Source: Mesostigma viride
Lineage: Eukaryota > Streptophyta > Mesostigmatophyceae > Mesostigmatales > Mesostigmataceae
Direction: 5' to 3'
Length of the DNA stretch: 64,000 nucleotides
Assembly: GCA_009746045.1 (NCBI GenBank)
Contig: RPFO01001464.1
Location: forward strand, 1 to 64,000
The notes under the pieces were generated by a model, which saw nothing but the letters and a program-made list of their open reading frames with translations, made no database searches and was not told the DNA's origin. How positions within the stretch are numbered: the stretch's first letter is position 1; each line of letters begins with the position of its first letter. The translations under genes were made by a program, and so were the position numbers. Below, one piece after another: positions 60,101 to 64,000 of the stretch.

Positions 60101-63100
60101 GGTAACCTTGGGTTGACTATTGTGTATGCTCTCTTGGCATGTATGCCTAACGATCATGTTGCTATGCTTGGGCTGGCAAGGTTGGCCATGCCGAGGGCAG
60201 GTGAGGGCAGATGAGGTGCCTAGCTGTTTGTTTATGTTTTGTGATCGAGTAGGGCATGCTTTCAGGCTTTTTGGATGGAAAACATCATGCCTAACTGGCC
60301 TTGTACACAGAAAAATCTCCTTTAGCTTATGTTCAGGTTTTAGCACGTTTAACTTTATAACTTGAGCTAGACTTGTCGGAATGACCTGGGACTTGGAAGA
60401 CAGTTGTTCCCCTGTTAGACGGATTTTCGCTGCAGAAAAAATATTTTTTTGACGTGTTTATAAAAAGTTATTCCCAATGTCCGGTAAAAAAAGGGTCGTT
60501 TTGCGGGGAAATTAATAACTGTTCGAGGTTTTGCCCTTTCCATGATGTAAATAGCTCAGCAAGCTACAAACTCAGGGAACTAAAAACGCTGCAGACAGTT
60601 TTGCAAATAAATGTGTGCATTGGCTGGGGCGTACCCAGCCCTAATTAGCGTCTTTTGCTATTTATAGCGCATTATTGGCGTATATATGGGGGTAGTACCC
60701 CCAACATGTGCATGGACAACTCACTAGAGATGTTATTTAGTGCCCACAATCATAACTTAGCATTGTGCAAATGAATTTCAAGTGATATTAGCATAGGTCA
60801 ATTATTAAGGGTTTTGGGGTGCCACCTCCCCTTAAAGGGTTGTCAACGCAAGTTTTTGCCTTCTTTTTGTGCAGTTAGCACCAGGTATGTTGCCAATCCG
60901 TGCTGTGCATTGCCGAAGTCCTGGCAGCTTTCAGTGATTATTTTTACGCTGCATGGCTGGGACGTGTCAAGGCATGAGCCATGGCTTGTCGGCAAGTCAT
61001 TAGGGATATGTCGTGTGGTTTCTTGAAAGGAGTTTGCTAACAGCACTCAGCTTTACGTGAATATTGACGCAGACTTTCTTAGCAGCGGCTTCGTTGTGCT
61101 TAGAGGGTCACAAGCTTTAGCGTGTTTCTTAGCAAACGATTGCGCTGGAAAGAAAGGCGATTGTGATCGTTCTGAGAGGCATACTGCATGGGTAAAACTG
61201 CATGTAGGTAGGGATTATCATTGTTTTCTTGGCCTCTCTCCCACTGCATGATGGGAGAGCCCTATTATTTGCTAGAAAGGCAAAGAAACCATGGTAAGAA
61301 GCCCGGGCATGAAGCATGTCTGGTAAGTATGCTTTCGCTGTGGACTGTCTGTTGTTTGCCTCGGTTTGGCAATCAGTGGATATGGCTTTCTAGAGTGTAT
61401 TTGCATTGGACCGCGTGGTTTTGGTATGATGCTCACACCCTATACCTGGGATATGCTTTTGAGGGGTTGGCTAGCCATGTACCTACCTGCCTCATTGCTG
61501 GGCACACACGCAAAAGGTTGCCGGTGTCGAGGTAAGGCAAGGGTACATGAGGTACCCAGCCACCTCCTTGTACATTGTGGCAAAATTGGGCATGGTCTGG
61601 AGCCATTTTGGATGGCATGGGAAGTGTTAGTGTGCCTTAATAATCACTATTGCCATCCTTAGCGTCTGCACAGGTGGCCAACTGCCAAACGCTATAACCT
61701 CCACTTTTGTACTCAGAATGCACTCAAACGTTGACAGCTGCTCTATGCCCACCTGTAGACTGTAGTATTTGTCTACATCTCCCCAGGGCCCAGGGCCCAG
61801 GGCCCAGGGCCCAGGGCCCAGGGCCAATGATGTGTTATCGTTTTTTTTTTTGTTTTTTTTTTCCCAGCCAAACGAGTACCTATTTGGGGGGAAATTAATG
61901 ACTCATGAAATACTCATTTTTTCTCTTGGGTGCTGATTAGGTGGGAAATTTGCCAACTGCTGGGGCAACTAAATGGGATATATTGAAACATGCAAAATGG
62001 CTTGCCCCATTGTCCTAGGCAGAATGTGTCATAAATAGTGTCTTTTGCTATTTTTAGCTCAATACCGGTGCATAATTGTGTATACCACCCTCAACAGGTG
62101 GGATGGACCCCCATACATCCCAGTTACATGCCAAAATCATCTCTTGGGTACCCCCAGGTCCGCCCTGCATGTGTTTCCATTATATGGATTTACAGGGGCT
62201 CTACAGGACCCTCACCTTAAAGGCCAAATAATCACGCATATGCTGACGTAAAGTCCAGCAACTACCTAGGAACCCGAAGCGTGCCGCACTCACGTGAAGT
62301 CCTTGATCCCCTGCCGCAGCGCGGGGTCTTCGAGCACGTTGCGAGACCCGTACGGCACGCCTGCAGGGTGGGCCGCCAGCATGCCAACATGAGTGACGGG
62401 GGAGTGTGACCATCACGGACAGGTGGCGAGCGCAAGCGATGTTGGAATAATGAAAGGGAGAGGAGGGATTGCGGCAAGGTCGGAGTACGAGGGTACAGGT
62501 TATTGATAGCTCACGATCATGCCTAGTTGGATCAATATTGTCGCAGACCTGCGGATAGTTGACGGTGAAGAACCATTCTCAGAAAGAATACCAGACCCAG
62601 AAAGGGTTTACTCTCACAGTCCACAGAGAAGGTATGTGGATCCTCATCGCCGCTTTCACAAACCATAATGCGACTCAACATGACGCGACTCAGAATGGCT
62701 GTCCCCTGCCCGCGTTGCCCAACCCTGAGGATACGTTGAACCAGCGGCCTGCCACGCTTAAACGATACACCCGCAGGCTGTGCCACGTGAGCAGCGGCCT
62801 GCCACACGTGGACCATGCACATGCATGCCTGCCCTCATGTGCTCACGCTAGGGCCGCAGGTCTGTCACCCCAGTAACCTCATGCCCTACTTGTCAGTTTC
62901 AATGCGCTCACCGTCGTGGTCCAGTATCTCGCCATCATGTGCCCTATTTATCAGCTCATTCCCTAAATATTGATTTATGCGCTCACCGAAGTGGTCCAGT
63001 ATCTCGCCATCATGTGCCCTATTTATCAGCTCATTCCCTAAATATTGATATATGCGCTCACCGTAAATTAAATTATTAAATTATAACATGACTCCGTTGG

Positions 63101-63242
63101 GAGATCATGTAGCACATATTCCCGTGGATTAAATTCGCTCACCGTAGTGGTCCAGTATCTTGACGACGAGGTTGCTGAAGCCACACATGGGCGCGGTCGG
63201 GACGCCTTTCATGTAGACCATGACACGGTTGCTGCGCACGTC
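57137..63242 (-). CDS. GRXS15: CGFS monothiol glutaredoxin, GRXS15-like; three exons, 5' end outside window or not found
   Basis: Exon A 63242-63143: [18 protein letters not shown], active site [15 protein letters not shown]. Exon B 62360-62294: [22 protein letters not shown]. Exon C 57284-57137: [36 protein letters not shown], stop 57137-57139. Junctions are phase-consistent (G|GC, AC|C); donors GTGAGC and GTGAGT, acceptors CCAG, GCAG, GCAG. Monothiol glutaredoxins carry or deliver 2Fe-2S clusters; CGFS cysteine, K in MKG, WPT(I)PQ and GGSD contribute glutathione and cluster binding. SRN-LED is typical, as I recall, of plant mitochondrial GRXS15. The first exon(s), with start codon and targeting peptide, are not identified, so location is inferred. 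Intron 2 is 5 kb of repeats. Confidence 0.9.
58010..58700. repeat. GC-rich TTAA-ended repeat, two copies, with empty copia site
   Basis: About 58,010-58,105 and 58,568-58,690 share CGTACTGTGAAAA/CGTACCGTGAAAA, GTGCAC(C/G)GTG, CGCGCACCCC and GGCCATGGCGAC. The second starts TTAAGGGGACGTGGCGCGCC and is the uninterrupted counterpart of the copia insertion site at 11,937/23,050. Related GC blocks occur at 11,835-11,936 and 17,040-17,100. Confidence 0.65.
59150..60838 (+). repeat. Dispersed repeat unit in the glutaredoxin intron, copy B
   Basis: Begins TTTTTGGGCAGTTTCCGCCA...ACCTGGCAGCTTT and ends GGTGCCACCTCCCCTTAA. Shares blocks with 60,840-62,225 and with 10,013-10,703 (GCTATTTATAGC, GGGGGTAGTACCCCCAACA). 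Diverged; no conserved ORF. Confidence 0.55.
60839..62225 (+). repeat. Dispersed repeat unit in the glutaredoxin intron, copy C
   Basis: Begins TTCTTTTTGTGCAGTTAGCA...CCTGGCAGCTTT and ends ACCCTCACCTTAAAGG. 61,486-62,050 is the closest match to 10,013-10,600. Arranged head to tail with copy B. Confidence 0.65.
62361..63142 (-). other. Intron between glutaredoxin exons A and B, with tandem duplication
   Basis: Near exon A a 75-bp unit is repeated (GTGGTCCAGTATCTCGCC at 62916 and 62991). Each unit copies the end of exon A and its splice donor (GATACTGGACCAC...GGTGAGCGC on the minus strand). A 71-bp sequence at 63,065-63,135 separates the last unit from the true donor. The remainder (62,361-62,900) shows no gene. 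Confidence 0.75.
63065..63135 (+). mobile_element. 71-bp hairpin insertion flanked by a 10-bp direct repeat
   Basis: ATTAAATTATAACATGACTC...GGGAGATCATGT matches the ends of the element at 27,600-28,350. CGCTCACCGT flanks it on both sides (63055-63064, 63136-63145), compatible with a 9-10 bp target duplication, although the same word also occurs in the neighbouring 75-bp units. Confidence 0.55.
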
Positions 63243-63289
63243 CTGGTAGGGTGGGAGGAACGGGGGCCAGGAACAGGGGAGTGTGGGCC

Positions 63290-63727
63290 ATGTTATCTAC
63301 TAGGGTGTGGGCCATGTTATCTTACTAGGGTGGGGGCCATGTTATCTTACTAGGGTGGGGGCCACGTTATCTTACTAGGGTGGGGGCCATGTTATGTTAC
63401 TAGGGTGGGGGCCATGTTATCTTACTAGGGTGGGGGCCACGTTATCTTACTAGGGTGGGGGGCATGTTATCTTACTAGGGTGGGGGCCATGTTATGTTAC
63501 TAGGGTGGGGGCCATGTTATCTTACTAGGGTGGGGGCCATGTATTGTTAGTAGGGTGGGGGCCATGTTATCTTACTAGGGTGGGGGCCATGTTATCTTAC
63601 TAGGGTGGGCCCCTTGATATCTTACTAGGGTGGGGGCCATGTTATGTTACTAGGGTGGGGGCCATGTTATCTTACTAGGGTGGGGGCCATGATATCTTAC
63701 TAGGGTGGGGGCCATGTTATCTTACTA
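63290..63727 (+). repeat. 25-bp minisatellite upstream of glutaredoxin exon A
   Basis: About 17 copies of ACTAGGGTGGGGGCCATGTT-ATCTT with few variants. It lies just 5' (in gene sense) of the acceptor of exon A and separates it from a partial duplicate of that exon's start at 63,730. Confidence 0.95.
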
Positions 63728-63790
63728 AAATGGACCAGACAGGGCTTCCATTTTGCGATTGCTGTGCACGTCCTGATGAGACGAAGGGGG
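63728..63790 (-). pseudogene. Partial duplicate of the start of glutaredoxin exon A
   Basis: On the minus strand, ATCAG|GACGTGCACAGCAATCG repeats the acceptor and first codons of exon A (ACCAG|GACGTGCGCAGCAACCG), giving DVHSNR versus DVRSNR, then diverges. It is probably a duplicated exon edge, not a functional exon. Confidence 0.6.
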
Positions 63791-64000
63791 ACAAATCGTG
63801 AAGGGGGAAGGGGCGCGAGGAGAAGGGGCGGCTTTGTAATTGTTGAAGTGTATGCAGGGCCTGGTTATCATACTAGACTTGTTGCGCATGTTACCATAAG
63901 CATACAAGGGAGGGAGGGAGGAGGGGGAGGGAGGGGGGGGGGGGGGGTAGGAGAAAGCACATCCACCACACTGCTCACCACGTCAGGAATCCACCATGAG
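63791..64000. other. Right edge, no gene identified
   Basis: Upstream of the glutaredoxin exons in gene sense; missing first exons may lie here or beyond. Contains (GGGA)n and poly-G at 63,908-63,948. No start codon with a plausible targeting peptide was recognised. Confidence 0.35.

Larger units (their letters stand above)
57285..62293 (-). other. Repeat-filled 5-kb intron of the glutaredoxin gene
   Basis: Between exons B and C. From low to high coordinates: GGGAGATGG-type purine repeats (57,290-57,400), GC-rich repeat copies (58,010-58,690), dispersed-repeat units (59,150-60,838 and 60,840-62,225), a CCCAGGG array (61,785-61,825) and poly-T (61,839-61,862). No other exon is needed, since exon B joins exon C in phase. 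Confidence 0.8.

Overview
The window looks like nuclear DNA of a eukaryote, most likely a green alga. The reasons are GT-AG introns, LTR retrotransposons of both major types, hAT-like and TTAA-targeting DNA transposons, and two host genes of plant type: a LURP-one-related protein and a CGFS monothiol glutaredoxin whose middle segment (SRNVLED) resembles plant mitochondrial GRXS15. The species cannot be named from the sequence alone. Most of the 64 kb is transposon or repeat, often nested.

Layout. 1-9.6 kb: minus-strand Ty3/gypsy chromovirus with gag, protease-RT-RNase H, integrase with chromodomain, an extra small ORF before gag that resembles the caulimovirus viroplasmin / RNase H1 N-terminal domain, and an unknown ORF after integrase. 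Its LTRs were not located. 9.9-11.9 kb: dispersed non-coding repeats. 11,937-23,049: a Ty1/copia-type element with 473-bp LTRs and a 5-bp target duplication. A 3.4-kb hAT-like element with an 8-bp target duplication sits in its gag, and that element carries a 1.7-kb TTAA element. 23-36 kb: non-coding repeats, a second nearly identical TTAA copy carrying its own insertion, a long (GGGA)n tract, and a 1-kb element with G/C-homopolymer ends. 36.3-36.9 kb: intact LURP-one-related gene. 37-43 kb: palindromic repeats, a 493-bp MITE and L1-type ORF1 fragments. 43,493-54,708: an 11.2-kb DNA transposon with 30-bp inverted ends and two divergent genes around a tandem-repeat promoter; it splits an L1-like ORF1. 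57,137-63,242: three phase-compatible exons of a minus-strand glutaredoxin, with a 5-kb repeat-filled intron.

The strongest candidate for an undescribed system is the 11.2-kb transposon. It pairs a DUF7869-like putative transposase, carrying an in-frame minisatellite, with a divergent Cys-rich/polyQ partner gene. Next come the copia element, whose protease-like domain lies between integrase and RT, and the chromovirus with its viroplasmin-like ORF.

Many frame breaks are single-base differences in C/G runs, some in elements whose copies or LTRs are almost identical. Part of the apparent pseudogenisation may therefore be homopolymer error in the assembly.
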